Source: Vicia villosa (taxonomy: Eukaryota; Streptophyta; Magnoliopsida; Fabales; Fabaceae). From it: a stretch of 64,000 nucleotides of DNA. The translations under genes and the position numbers were made by a program. Below the pieces are notes generated by a model that saw nothing but the letters and a program-made list of their open reading frames with translations, did no database searches and was not told where the DNA came from. The stretch's first letter is position 1; each line of letters starts with the position of its first letter. Below are positions 34,528-48,513 of the stretch, one piece after another. The stretch spans positions 109,486,913 to 109,550,912 of the forward strand of contig NC_081185.1 of NCBI RefSeq assembly GCF_029867415.1, given 5' to 3'.

Positions 34528-35655
34528 GAATTTTTTTCTTAAAAACTTCCATACCAGCAGTGTCCTCTAGTTTCATGACGAATTAATCCACGTGACATTT
34601 CAAGCTTTAGGGACTTGAATATACAAAATTTGATGTTTCTGTTGTACTATCAAGGATAAATTATTTTTTTTAATGTCATTTATACATAGAGAGATTCACA
34701 TTTTTCTAGAAAACTATGAACTTGTGTTTGATGCATAAATTGTTTAGGGATGTAGGAGGATGCAAGACTACATTTTTTTTAATTGAAATTGTACATTATG
34801 AGCTGCAAATTGGTAACTTTCGAGTTTAGATCAATAATAGTTTGTTTCTTAAAATACTGCATTAGTGAGAGATTTAGCCGAAAAATTTGAGGGGGGTGCC
34901 CAAGAATGTTTCTTTATACTGAGTAGCTTGCTGATGCTATTGACAGAGAATGTCATCTTAACTATGAAAACGACATTCTGGTTACCAAAAACTGTGATTT
35001 TCATTCTTACAATAGAATGTATTATCTGAACAATTATGTAACGGTCGCCATTTATGGTATGAAGTGGTGGTTGAAAATTACTTGCAAATCACTCTATTAT
35101 TCTCGGGTGGCTCAAGAATTACTGGAAAATGATCCATTCTCAATAAGTAATATCCACTGAGAGTGTTACGAAAAGACACACTTACAAGTCATCAAATTTA
35201 TATAGATTTAGTTCTTCTAGAACTGTAATTTAACATGATTTAGAAGTTAGCAGAACCAAGAGAGAAGCTTGTGGAAAACTTTAAAAAAAAAAAAAAAAGA
35301 CTAATTTGATTGATGATTCCACATAGTCCACTTTGAGGAACAAACAAGCTGGAACTATATGAAGCATGATTAAAAGAATTGTATGAACTCATTATCTTAT
35401 AAAAAAATTGAGGCATACATCAATCATAAACTACTTAAAAAATGGAAGTAATACTTTTAGCAGGCACTCTCCTACATCATCCATGTGATTGTCATCTGCA
35501 GGTCCTTGATAAAGAGGTTGCGCGTGTTTTGAGGTTCAAATGAGTTGTATAGTCACGATTTGCGGGTTGGACAGCAGAGACCTAGCGAAGCTAGCATTGC
35601 TGGCCTGGTTATCTATTCATCCAAAAACCAATTTACAATGCCGGAGCAAAAAAAA
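34528..35655. other. Intergenic space between convergent PPR and kinase genes
   Basis: Contains the two 3' UTRs. A 16-base A run at about 35284 and otherwise AT-rich sequence. No further gene seen. Confidence 0.5.
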
Positions 35656-38978
<3,323 letters not shown>

Positions 38979-39290
38979 AGTTCTTAATTCCAACCCAAAC
39001 AACCCAACTCAAATCAACCCACTCAAAACACCCACAAATCAAACCCCAATTTTTTCTCAACAAAAGAGAGAAACACAAATAAAAAGAGAGAGAGAAAAAA
39101 GCTTTTTCTCTCTCTCTCTTCCTCTTCCTTCTACCTGATTCAGTTCCTGCAAACAACAACAACAAAAAATGGAACAGAAGAAGAGAAGAAGAGAAGAGAA
39201 AAATGGAAATGAAATGAAAACAAACAGCAACAGAAAACACAAATCTAATGAACCCTTTTTTTCTCTCTCTATCTAAAAAATGTGTGACAG
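38979..39290 (-). other. 5' leader and promoter-proximal region of the kinase gene
   Basis: On the minus strand this holds CT-rich and GAGA-rich tracts. A possible leader-intron acceptor (GTTGTTTGCAG before GAACTGAATCAGG, about 39147) would make the 5' UTR spliced. Long open frames here are low-complexity shadows. Confidence 0.4.
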
Positions 39291-39916
39291 GTGTTTGTTG
39301 GAATTTGAACGGTCAAACATAAATCCATCAATTCCAATCATTCTAAGCTTCAAAGTTTGTACCTCAGTCAAAGGAAAGATATTGACCGTTGATTAGAATG
39401 GACGGTCAAGATGTTATACTAGTTTTCAAAGCTTGTTGTTAAGATAGAGATGTGAGATATAAACGGAATATTCGAGGGTGTTAAATTAATGTTATTAAGA
39501 TTAAGAGGATGAATCATATTCATATGCGATATTTTAGGATAATGGATAACGTAGAAACGTTTAATACTTTACGTGAAAATGAAACAATAACCAATGGTGC
39601 TAGATAGAGTTTAGGTTAATCTTCAAGGTTTCAATTTTCATTTCATTCTAATTATATTTAATGTCGTCCACAATTGAAATTTGAATAGAATCGTAGCTTT
39701 AATAATCTTGACCGTATTAAATATTCCAACATTGATTAACTTTTTTTTAAATTTCGGATTCAAACATAAATTCAACACAATTACAGGTGGAAAACGATGG
39801 GCAAGAGAAAATTTTCATTTTGTCAGATTATTTTGATACGACTTAAGATTTTAAACTTGCAATATGTAATCGGTTCGTCCCCTATTTTCTTTAGGCACAA
39901 ACATTTGATAAATTTT
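39291..39916. other. Intergenic, no gene seen
   Basis: AT-rich DNA upstream of the kinase gene with no recognisable element apart from the MITE that follows. Confidence 0.4.
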
Positions 39917-39918
39917 TA

Positions 39919-40062
39919 CTCTCTCCATTCTCTTCTATAAATAAATTTTGACTTATAGGTTCACTTAATAAATAATATATTTAGACTGTATATAGATCAG
40001 ATACATCAAATATTCAATGAACTTAAAAGTCAAAATTTACTTATAAAAGAAAACAGATGGAG
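39919..40062. mobile_element. Stowaway-like MITE
   Basis: A 144-bp element with inverted ends: CTCTCTCCATTC...AAATTTTGACTT at the left and AAGTCAAAATTTACTTATAA...GATGGAG at the right, flanked by TA on both sides (39917-39918 and 40063-40064). The CTCCCTCCGT-like terminus and TA target site are typical of Stowaway (Tc1/mariner) MITEs. Confidence 0.8.
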
Positions 40063-40449
40063 TATATTTTTAGACTTAATAGGTGTAGTAGGGTCTGCAG
40101 GCTCGCCTTGTCCCGACCTCATTTTTGTTGCGGGACAAACAAAGATTTTAGGTGTGCAATCTCAATTATGTATGTCCTACTCCGTCCTATTTCTTTACGA
40201 GTTTTTGTGTGACATGACTAAAAAGGGATGACATGTTTGTTTTGTCACCGCTTATTTTACTCAAAAAAGAAAGATATTCATTGAATCATTTTCGCAAAAA
40301 TAGTAGTCACCCTAGAGTTAGGTTTGGAAAGTCTTATACTAGTTTTGTGATGGATAGCTAGTTGGGTCAATCTATGGGCCAAAATATGTTGGTCTCTACT
40401 AACAAACCCCCCTTGTCAAAGTAAGCTAGGGTTTTTCTAATGTAATGAA

Positions 40450-40790
40450 TTCGATAACATATGTGCGTTCAATCTTTTTCCTCAACATTGTCGTCTTCCT
40501 TTGTTTCAACTCTATCAATAATAGTCTTGCAATCAGTGTGAACCATTATCCTCTTCAAGCCCATAATTCGAGCCACCTGGAGAGCGTCGATTATCGTCTG
40601 ATTCTCAGCCGCAAGAGGGTTATTATACCATTTTTTATTCCAAGTTATTTATGTGAAAATCTCCCTTTTGTTACTAAAAATGAACGCTAGTAAATTCCAA
40701 TCCCCATTGATGGTGGTATTAGCATTAATGTGAATGATAAAGCTATATTTTTCCTCTCTCGACCACTTCTTCCACTCTAGCGCCTTGTGC
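40450..40790 (-). pseudogene. Degenerate RNase H-like fragment, probably LINE-derived
   Basis: Read on the minus strand, the translation shows INANTTINGDWNLLAF, then after a stop AAENQTIIDALQVARIMG and KRIMVHTDCKTIID. This is the strand and helix pattern of the RVT_3 RNase H found at the end of plant LINEs. The first catalytic Asp is replaced (INAN) and there is a stop, so it is not functional. An upstream minus-strand frame (to about 41147) may be the linker but is not recognisable. Confidence 0.55.
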
Positions 40791-41360
40791 TGGTGCTTTT
40801 CATTACGTAGATGCATTTGCTCTGGCTCTGCTTAGCATTGTGATTCTGCTTAATGTTCTTGTTGTTTGTTTTACAAGTATTACTACTATTTTCACCACTT
40901 CCTTGCTTAAGGTCACCCCTAACCTTACCTCCATGGCTGAGCTTTGAGGGTTTGCTCTTGCCACTATTCCAATTAGCTTGCTTAGTACTGATACAATTTC
41001 TGAGCCAGGAGATTCGGTATTATATCTACCTTTATTGTTACTTTTATCAACCTTATGAGCTTTAATCTTTTTAGTGGTATTATTGTTATTCTGCATGTTA
41101 CAAGTTTTGACGATGTATTCTTTATCAGATTTGGTGCATATTCCCATTGTCCTGCTTACTATTAAAGTGAATCATATCCTCAATCTTATATTTTTGCCAA
41201 GAGACCTGAAAAACAGAAAGCCCTTTGTAGAGCATTTTATCATTATCCGCAATTTTAGGCTCCATTATGATCAAATGGGAATTGAGAATACAAAAATAGT
41301 TGTTACTCGTCTGCAGATTCCATAACGTATTCTCTCGGGGAAGATTGCTTCTCAGGTTAT
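40791..41360. other. Unassigned sequence upstream of the RNase H fragment
   Basis: Possibly more of the same degenerate retroelement on the minus strand (a Lys/Asn-rich stretch at 41147-40803). No motif could be identified. Ends at the start of LTR A. Confidence 0.3.
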
Positions 41361-42606
41361 TGTTAGAACAAGATTTGGTTCTGCACTCTATCTCTAAGTT
41401 TTGATGATAACAACATATATATTTTATATGTAAACAATTTTGTTTCTAATTGTTTCTTGAGTGTGCAGATCAGAAGCTCTTTGTGATTCAGGACGGTTGT
41501 CTAAAGAATCATCAAATATGATTGGCACGTCAAAAAGACTATTCTCTTCCACTCTTGAAAAAACAGTAGTAGTTCTGAAGAATGTTGAATATTAACCAGA
41601 AAGAGAATCTCCTGTGTACTTCTCAATAAGTTGCAGCTTCAGAAGTCTTAAGTGTCTCAAGAAGAATAAAGTCTATTGAAGTTGTAACTTCAAGATCAGT
41701 TATCTATCTTCAAATAGAGATTTAATCTCAAATAGGAAGTTTTGCGTCGTATTTCAAATAAGTTGTTGCTATTATTTCTGAAAGACAAGGTTTTGTTCTT
41801 AATGGCTTTGATGTTTTCATGTTATCATAACAAAATAGTTTCTGAACTACTCATCAGATAAATCATCAGTAGAGCGGAGATAAGAAGTTGATCTCTTCCA
41901 AGCTTATTACTTTAGATCAGAAGCACATCATTTGAAGATAATATCAAGAAACTTCCTCAAGAAGATTTCAGTACAACGATATGCTTAAACATATCCACTT
42001 CTATAAAGACGTTTGTACTATTCAGAAGCTTTTCCATGCTATCATGATAAAGCTGTAAGCTACATGCTAAGGAAGTAACGTGTTGTCCAACATCAACACT
42101 GATACTATCAGTTGGAAAGTAACTGTTGGCTTTGGAAAGGACTCTTCTATGATCACAATGTCTCTTTTGAAGGCTATAAAAGAAGATCAAGATTCTAGAA
42201 GAAAGGTTGCGAACACTGAAATAGAGAATGCCAAAAGTCCATGTAGAAGCCGCCAATGATGCTAAAGAAGTCAAAATACTCAAGCAAAGCTGAAAGCTGG
42301 AGCTAAACAGGTAAGAGGATAAAGAATGAAGAGAAAGAAAAGAAAGAAGATTACTACAAGATGCTACCCAAACACTTATCAAATACATCTTTGTAAAATC
42401 AAGGAGTTGTTGCTCATATCTTTCTTAACACTTTTATGTTAATTTCTTTTGTACTTAAACATTTGTGTAATCAGCTTGATAAAACCAATCATGCAAACAC
42501 AAACATTAAGCAACTGTATGTTGTTTGTTCCTTGAGTGACTAGTCTTAGTCTGTATACTCAAAAAGACTTTGGCAGTTTGTCATTATGGAGAAATCTCCT
42601 TCAAGG
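41361..42606 (+). repeat. LTR (A) of a SIRE/Maximus-like copia element, interrupted by element B
   Basis: Starts TGTTAGAACAAGATTTGG, and TTTTGATGATAACAACATAT follows, nearly the same opening as the other SIRE-like LTRs here. It runs with the family's recurring ATCAGAAG words until it is cut at 42607 by the start of element B. Its 3' part would lie beyond element B and is not in the window. Minus-strand frames inside it are spurious. Confidence 0.7.
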
Positions 42607-43262
42607 TGTTAGAACATGAAATGTCCTAATCATACTTTCTAGTTTTGATGATAACATTAGAAATGAATTTTGTATAACACAATGTTGTACTCTAATAAGT
42701 TACTTTTTCCATTTTAGGAAAAGTGTAAAAGAGTAGGAAATATCCAACTTTCAGATGCTCTGACCCAGATGTTTTGGATGGCTACATCAGAACATGGTCC
42801 TGAAGACATCAGAACATGGTCTTGAAGTTATCAGATCATGACTATTAGAAGCAAGCTCTGAAGATCTAAAGGTATCACGCTCTAAGGAACTTCCACAGTC
42901 TGAAGCGCTGAAGTTCTAACTTGCACCAAATGCTGGAAACTCTGATGAACAAAGCAAATCACAAAGTCTGATTCCAGAAGAAAGAAAATGATGAAAAGCT
43001 AGAAAGGCTAGTCTGTGTGTCTGACAAAAGGAACGTTAGAAGTATGGCTACAAAAGGCAAAGTCAAAAAAAGCAGTTGAAGCAAGGCTCGAGGTAGTTGA
43101 CAAAAGCATGTAACATTAAATGCAGCATTGTACTGTACACGCAAAGCATTAAATGCAGAACTGTTCAACGGTCACATTCTCACGCCTATAAAAGGAACTC
43201 GTCAGCCAAAGAAAAAGGCTAGAGCTTACGTTACAAACTTACAACACACTCTGAATCTTTCT
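42607..43262 (+). repeat. 5' LTR of element B, first part
   Basis: Starts TGTTAGAACATG and includes a TATA box TATAAAA at 43187-43193. It is interrupted at 43263 by element C, about 70 bases downstream of that TATA box, so probably at or just after the transcription start. It resumes after 49790. Confidence 0.85.
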
Positions 43263-44509
43263 TGTTAGAACAAGATTTGTTCTTATCAATTATCTTAGTT
43301 TTGATGATAACAATAATATGAATTTTGCTTAAGATAATATGGTACTCTAATCCAATGCAATTTCCCTTTCAGGAAATATATATAAAGAGTACGCATAATT
43401 CAGCGCTCAGAAGATGTGTCTCAAATGGTTCAGCATGCAACATCAGAACATGGTCTGGCAAGACATCAGAAGATGGTCGAAGCAGAATCAGAACATGGGT
43501 CTATGGAAGCATCAGAAGAACATGAGATCAGAAGCACTGAAGATCAGAAGATGGTATCACGCTCAGAAGCACTTCAAGGTCAGAAGATCAGAAGATGCTG
43601 TGCACCAAGCTGTTTGACTCTGATGATATTCAAACGTCATATTCACAAACATCAGATCAGAAGGAAGTACACGTGGCAGACTACGCTGACTGACAAAAGG
43701 AACGTTAAAGCTACTAAAGGCTACGTCAGTAGACACAGCGTGAACAAGGCTCGAGGTAGTTGACAAAAGCGTATAAACATTAAATGCAAAGCTGTACGGA
43801 ACACGCAAAGCATTAAATGCATTCAACGGTCATCTTCTCAACGCCTATAAATATGAAGTTCTGATGAGAAGCAAGGTTAACGATTTCGCACCAATACAAT
43901 TCAAATTAACTTGCTGAAACGCTGTTCAAATCTAAACTCAGAATCTTCATCTTCATCAAAGCTCACTACATTGCTGTTGTAATATCTTAGTGAGATTAAG
44001 CTTAAATTGTAAGAGAAATATCACAGTTGTGATTATCGCTTTTAAGAAGCATTTGTAAACTCTTGAATAGATTACATTAAGTTGTAAGGAACTAGAGTGA
44101 TCAGTTGATCAGTATACTCTAGGAAGTCTTGGCAGTTGGCTGAGCAGGAAGTCTTGGCAGTTGGCTGAGCAGAAAGTCTTAGGAGTGAACTAAGCCTAGA
44201 GTGATCGTGTTGATCAGTAGACTCTAGAAAAGTCTTAGGAGTGAACTAAGCAGTTGTTCCTGGAGTGATCAGGTTGTGATCAGAAGACTCTGGAAGACTT
44301 AGTTGCGGCTAAGTGGAAAACCATTGTAATCCGTGCGATTAGTGGATTAAATCCTCAGTTGAGGTAAATCATCTCTGCGGGGGTGGACTGGAGTAGCTTC
44401 GTTAACAGCGAACCAGGATAAAAATAATTGTGCATTTTATTTTTATCGCTAAAGATTTTAAGTCACACTTATTCAATCCCCCCCTTTCTAAGTGTTTTTC
44501 TATCCTTCA
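43263..44509 (+). repeat. 5' LTR of element C
   Basis: 1247 bp, TGTTAG...CCTTCA, with TATAAATA at 43846-43853. It is rich in recurring ATCAGAAG words and has two copies of a 25-bp repeat at 44121-44170. Confidence 0.93.
44121..44170 (+). repeat. 25-bp tandem repeat, two copies (LTR of C)
   Basis: The unit AGGAAGTCTTGGCAGTTGGC plus TGAGC occurs twice here and three times at 49372-49446 and 62773-62847. Confidence 0.95.
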
Positions 44510-44511
44510 AT

Positions 44512-44523
44512 TGGTATCAGAGC
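44512..44523 (+). other. Primer binding site of element C
   Basis: TGGTATCAGAGC lies two bases after the LTR end and is complementary to initiator methionine tRNA. Confidence 0.9.
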
Positions 44524-44596
44524 GCCGGTTCTAAGGTGCAAGCACTTAACCGTGTTTAGAAAAGATTCAGGAAGAGAAAAACGCTTCATTTAAAAG

Positions 44597-46516
44597 ATGG
44601 TTGATGAAAGTGAAAGGACTATACCTACACCTGCATCCACATCTGGCTCTGCTGAGCAATACAACGGTAACAATGGTTATACTAGACCGCCGGTATTTGA
44701 TGGTGAAAACTTTGAATACTGGAAAGATAAACTGGAGAGTTACTTTCTGGGTCTAGATGGTGATCTATGGGATCTTCTGATGGATGGTTACAAACATCCA
44801 GTAAATGCCAGAGGCGTGAAGCTGTCAAGGCAAGAAATGAATGATGACCAAAAGAAGCTTTTCAGAAATCATCATAAATGTAGAACTGTTTTGCTGAATG
44901 CTATCTCTCATGCTGAGTATGAGAAGATATCTAACAGGGAAACGGCCTATGACATATATGAGTCCTTGAAAATGACTCATGAAGGAAATGCTCAAGTCAA
45001 GGAGACAAAAGCTCTTGCCTTAATCCAGAAGTATGAAGCCTTCAAGATGGAGGATGATGAAGACATTGAAAAGATGTTTTCGAGATTTCAAACTCTGACT
45101 GCTGGATTGAGAGTTCTTGACAAGGGATACACCAAGGCTGATCATGTAAAGAAGATCATCAGAAGCTTACCCAGAAGATGGGGTCCGATGGTGACTGCAT
45201 TCAAGATTGCGAAGAATCTGAATGAAGTTTCTCTGGAAGAGCTTATCAGTGCCTTGAGAAGCCATGAGATTGAGCTGGACGCAAATGAGCCTCAAAAGAA
45301 AGGTAAGTCTATTGCATTAAAATCTAATATCAAGAAATGCACTAACGCTTTTCAGGCTAGAGAAGAAGATCCTGAAGAATCAGAATCTGAAGAAGAAGAT
45401 GAACTGTCCATGATTTCCAGAAGGCTAAACCAACTCTGGAAGACCAAGCAAAGGAAGTTCAGAGGCTTCAGAAGTTCAAGGAAATTTGAACGTGGAGAAT
45501 CTTCTGATGAAAGAAGATTTGACAAGAAGAAGGTCATGTGCTATGAATGCAATGAGCCTGGACACTACAAGAATGAATGTCCAAATCTTCAGAAGGAAAG
45601 TCCCAAGAAAAAGTTTCATAAGAAGAAAGGTCTTATGGCAACCTGGGATGAGTCAGAAGATGATTCAGAAGATGAGCAGGCCAACTGTGCGCTGATGGCG
45701 ACAGAAGATGACGGATCAGAATCTACATCAGAATCAGATTCTGAAGAGGTATTTTCTGAACTTACTAGAGATGAGTTAGTTTCCGGTCTAACTGAACTTC
45801 TGGAACTCAAGTCTCAGATCAGTCTCAAATACAAAAAGCTGAAAAAGCAATTTGAATTTGAAACAAAGAAGCTTGAGTTGGAGAATTCTGAATTAAAGGA
45901 AAAACTTTTAAAATTATCCAATAATGTTGGATCTCCTTCTGATTCAGAAAAATCCACTCCCAGTCTGAACCATATTCTGAAAGAATATGATTTAAGTTTC
46001 AGGAAGTTCCTATCTAGAAGTATTGGCAGAAGTCAGCTAGCTTCTATGATATATGCTGTGTCTGGAAACAAAAGAGTTGGCATTGGTTATGAGGGTGAAA
46101 CCCCATACAAACTTGAACCTGTTGATGAAATGAAAATTACATACAAGCCATTGTATGATCAGTTCAAGTATGGCCACTCACATGATATTAGGCACACCTC
46201 ACATGCACAAAGTTTTCACAGTACACACACTAAGAAGCATGTGACACAACCTAGGAAATATCATGAAACTCACATTAAGAATTATCATGCTGTTCCTCCT
46301 ATTGCTTACAATGTTAAACCCAAGTTCAATCAGAACTTGAGAAAATCTAACAAGAAAGGACCCAAAAAGATGTGGGTACCTAAGGATAAGATTATTCCTA
46401 TTGCAGATATCCTTGGCTGCAAGAAGGACAAAGCACAACATGTCATGGTACCTGGACTCTGGATGCTCGCGACACATGACAGGAAGAAGGTCTATGTTCC
46501 AAGACCTGGTGCTTAA
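44597..46516 (+). CDS. SIRE-type copia gag of element C
   Basis: The open frame has 639 residues and starts MVDESERTIP, shortly after the primer site. It contains the copia gag (UBN2-type) core at about residues 40-250 (FEYWKDKLESYF, YEKISNRETAYDIY), a CCHC knuckle CYECNEPGHYKNEC at 315-328, an acidic Ser/Glu/Asp-rich stretch (about 350-400) and a coiled coil (about 410-460). Gag forms the particle that packages element RNA. The frame has no stop and ends in VPRPGA, overlapping the protease frame by 116 bases at +1. An almost identical 3' part is repeated at 59198-59917. Confidence 0.92.
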   Translation: MVDESERTIPTPASTSGSAEQYNGNNGYTRPPVFDGENFEYWKDKLESYFLGLDGDLWDLLMDGYKHPVNARGVKLSRQEMNDDQKKLFRNHHKCRTVLLNAISHAEYEKISNRETAYDIYESLKMTHEGNAQVKETKALALIQKYEAFKMEDDEDIEKMFSRFQTLTAGLRVLDKGYTKADHVKKIIRSLPRRWGPMVTAFKIAKNLNEVSLEELISALRSHEIELDANEPQKKGKSIALKSNIKKCTNAFQAREEDPEESESEEEDELSMISRRLNQLWKTKQRKFRGFRSSRKFERGESSDERRFDKKKVMCYECNEPGHYKNECPNLQKESPKKKFHKKKGLMATWDESEDDSEDEQANCALMATEDDGSESTSESDSEEVFSELTRDELVSGLTELLELKSQISLKYKKLKKQFEFETKKLELENSELKEKLLKLSNNVGSPSDSEKSTPSLNHILKEYDLSFRKFLSRSIGRSQLASMIYAVSGNKRVGIGYEGETPYKLEPVDEMKITYKPLYDQFKYGHSHDIRHTSHAQSFHSTHTKKHVTQPRKYHETHIKNYHAVPPIAYNVKPKFNQNLRKSNKKGPKKMWVPKDKIIPIADILGCKKDKAQHVMVPGLWMLATHDRKKVYVPRPGA

Positions 46517-47303
46517 GTCTGGAGGAGAAGTCAAGTTCGGAGGAGATCAGAAGGGCAAGATAATTGGCTCTGGAACTATAAAATCTGGTAACTCTCCTTC
46601 CATCTCTAATGTACTTCTTGTAGAAGGATTAACACATAACCTTTTATCTATCAGTCAATTAAGTGACAATGGTTATGATATAATCTTTAATCAAGAGTCT
46701 TGCAAGGCTGTAAATCAGAAGGATGGCTCAATCCTATTTACAGGCAAGAGGAAGAACAACATTTATAAGACAGATCTGCAAGATCTTATGAGTCAGAAGG
46801 TGACTTGTCTTATGTCTGTTTCTGAAGAGCAGTGGGTCTGGCACAGGAGATTAGGTCATGCTAGTTTGAGAAAGATCTCTCAAATTAACAAACTGAATCT
46901 TGTCAGAGGACTCCCTAATCTGAAATTCCAATCAGATGCTCTTTGTGAAGCATGTCAGAAGGGCAAGTTCTCCAAACCTGCATTCAAGTCTAAGAATGTT
47001 GTTTCTACCTCAAGGCCATTAGAACTCTTGCACATTGATCTGTTTGGACCAGTCAAAACAGCATCTGTCAGAGGAAAGAAATATGGATTAGTCATCGTAG
47101 ATGATTATAGCCGCTGGACATGGGTAAAATTCTTAAAACACAAGGATGAGACTCATTCAGTGTTCCTTGATTTCTGCATTCAGATTCAATCTGAAAAAGA
47201 GTGTAAAATCATAAAGGTCAGAAGTGATCATGGTGGTGGAAGATCTGCTGCAGGACCAAGTCTCCCTGATCCCTCGCCTGAAAGCCCTAGAAGCAGTCAA
47301 TGA
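46401..47303 (+). pseudogene. Truncated copia pol of element C: protease and start of integrase
   Basis: Open stretch of 300 codons in the +1 frame relative to gag; there is no good ATG, so it is probably reached by frameshift. It holds the aspartic protease with LDSGCSRHMTG (Asp at about residue 19), the GAG-pre-integrase zinc region HRRLGHASLRKI (about 147) and the start of the integrase core HIDLFGPV through VRSDHGG. Then the sequence changes abruptly and ends in an unrelated Ser/Pro tail. The last catalytic Glu of integrase, RT and RNase H are all missing. Confidence 0.9.
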
Positions 47304-47352
47304 GGCGTTTCACTCCTTCATGGCATGCTGTCACAGACGTGGTCTTAGCTAG
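47233..47352 (+). pseudogene. Tail of a third ORF fused to the integrase fragment (element C)
   Basis: Right after the break in integrase, a third frame (VVEDLLQDQVSLIPRLKAL..., 39 codons to TAG 47350-47352) reads like the amphipathic end of the ORF that follows pol in SIRE-type elements. This places the deletion junction at about 47230. Homology to a specific ORF3 was not tested. Confidence 0.45.
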
Positions 47353-48513
47353 GGTCCTAGGATTTGGTCTCAGTAGTTTTATTTTTCTTTGTTGCACATC
47401 TTTTGTAATCCTTCTTTGATTATTCAATGAAAAAGCTTCCTTGTGTCTTACATTCCAGTAAATGTTTTCTTTTGTCGTTTTATACATCTGAATCTTTTTA
47501 TATTCTTTTTGATGTTATGACAAAAAGGGGGAGAAAGATAAATGATAAATGATTTGATTAAATCTATCAGTTGCTGGGTAAAGGCTCCCACACATTCACT
47601 AACAAGAACTGCAAGTTCTATATGGTTTAAGTGTTTTGCAGGTACAAAGAAGTGAAGTGAATCTTCAAAGCAAACACTAGAAGCAAAACCATTGAAACTG
47701 AAGCAAGCTGAGTGCTGTCAAGCTTCAGAGATCAGAAGCAAGAAAGAAGAATGAATCAGAAGCACTGATAATAGAATTTGAATATCATTGTCTATCCTGT
47801 TCTGACAAAATTCTATTTGCCTTGATACACATAATGTTATGGCTCTGATACATTATTTGCTCTGATACATGTTTTTAGCCTAAAATGCTCTGATACATTT
47901 GGCTCTGATACATATCATGTATTTGAATATACATTTTATGTTCTAACTCGTTCATGCTGACTTTTGTCGTTTAGTTTTTGTTCTGTAACATTTCAGGATG
48001 TAGAGATGCTCAGATGATGCTCTGGTACATTCAACAATGTTCTGATACAAATCTAGCATGAAGTGATGTTAGTAGACATTCAAAGTTCTGAAGCTATCCG
48101 AGGGAAGCAGAAATCAGAAGATGTGAATGTTCTAAAAGATACAGGAATTCAAGTTCTGAAGCTGTCCTGAATGGAAGCAGAAGTCAGAAGCTGTGAATGT
48201 TCTGAAGATCAAAGAATTTCAAGTTCTGAAGCTGTCCAATGGAAGCAGAAGTCAGAAGCTATGGATTCTCTGAAGGCAGAAGCTCATATGATCGTCTCTA
48301 CCGAAATAATCAGGGAAGTCTTTTATTAAAGTTCTTCGAGTATTTATTTCAGGGGGAGATTATTTATCTCAGGGGGAGATTGTTAATCTCAGGGGGAGAC
48401 ATATTCATATGCTTATGCTATAGCTGTGTAATTTGTCTTTTGCCGTCTACTCTTTCTGATCGCAAATTCATATCATTTATATATGTTTTTGTCATCATCA
48501 AAAAGGGGGAGAT
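47353..48513 (+). other. 3' untranslated part of element C with repeated polypurine blocks
   Basis: Non-coding. AAAAAGGGGGAGA occurs at about 47524 and again just before the 3' LTR (about 48501). Between them CAGGGGGAGA occurs three times in a row at about 48351-48400 (each TCTCAGGGGGAGATT-like). A TCTGATACAT-rich stretch lies at about 47820-47930. Confidence 0.8.

Noticed and set aside
39057..39242. Hydrophobic minus-strand frames upstream of the kinase ATG
   Set aside because: They come from CT/GA-rich leader sequence and have no conserved start or domain. The kinase ATG at 38978 is supported by the conserved N-terminus.
41957..42388. Minus-strand frame of 143 residues rich in Leu and Ser
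   Set aside because: It is inside LTR A, antisense to the element and low in complexity, with no domain.
43416..43763. Recurring 115-residue frame found three times (43416, 48667, 62068)
   Set aside because: It recurs only because it is part of the LTR of element C; the ATCAGAAG word repeats keep frames open by chance.
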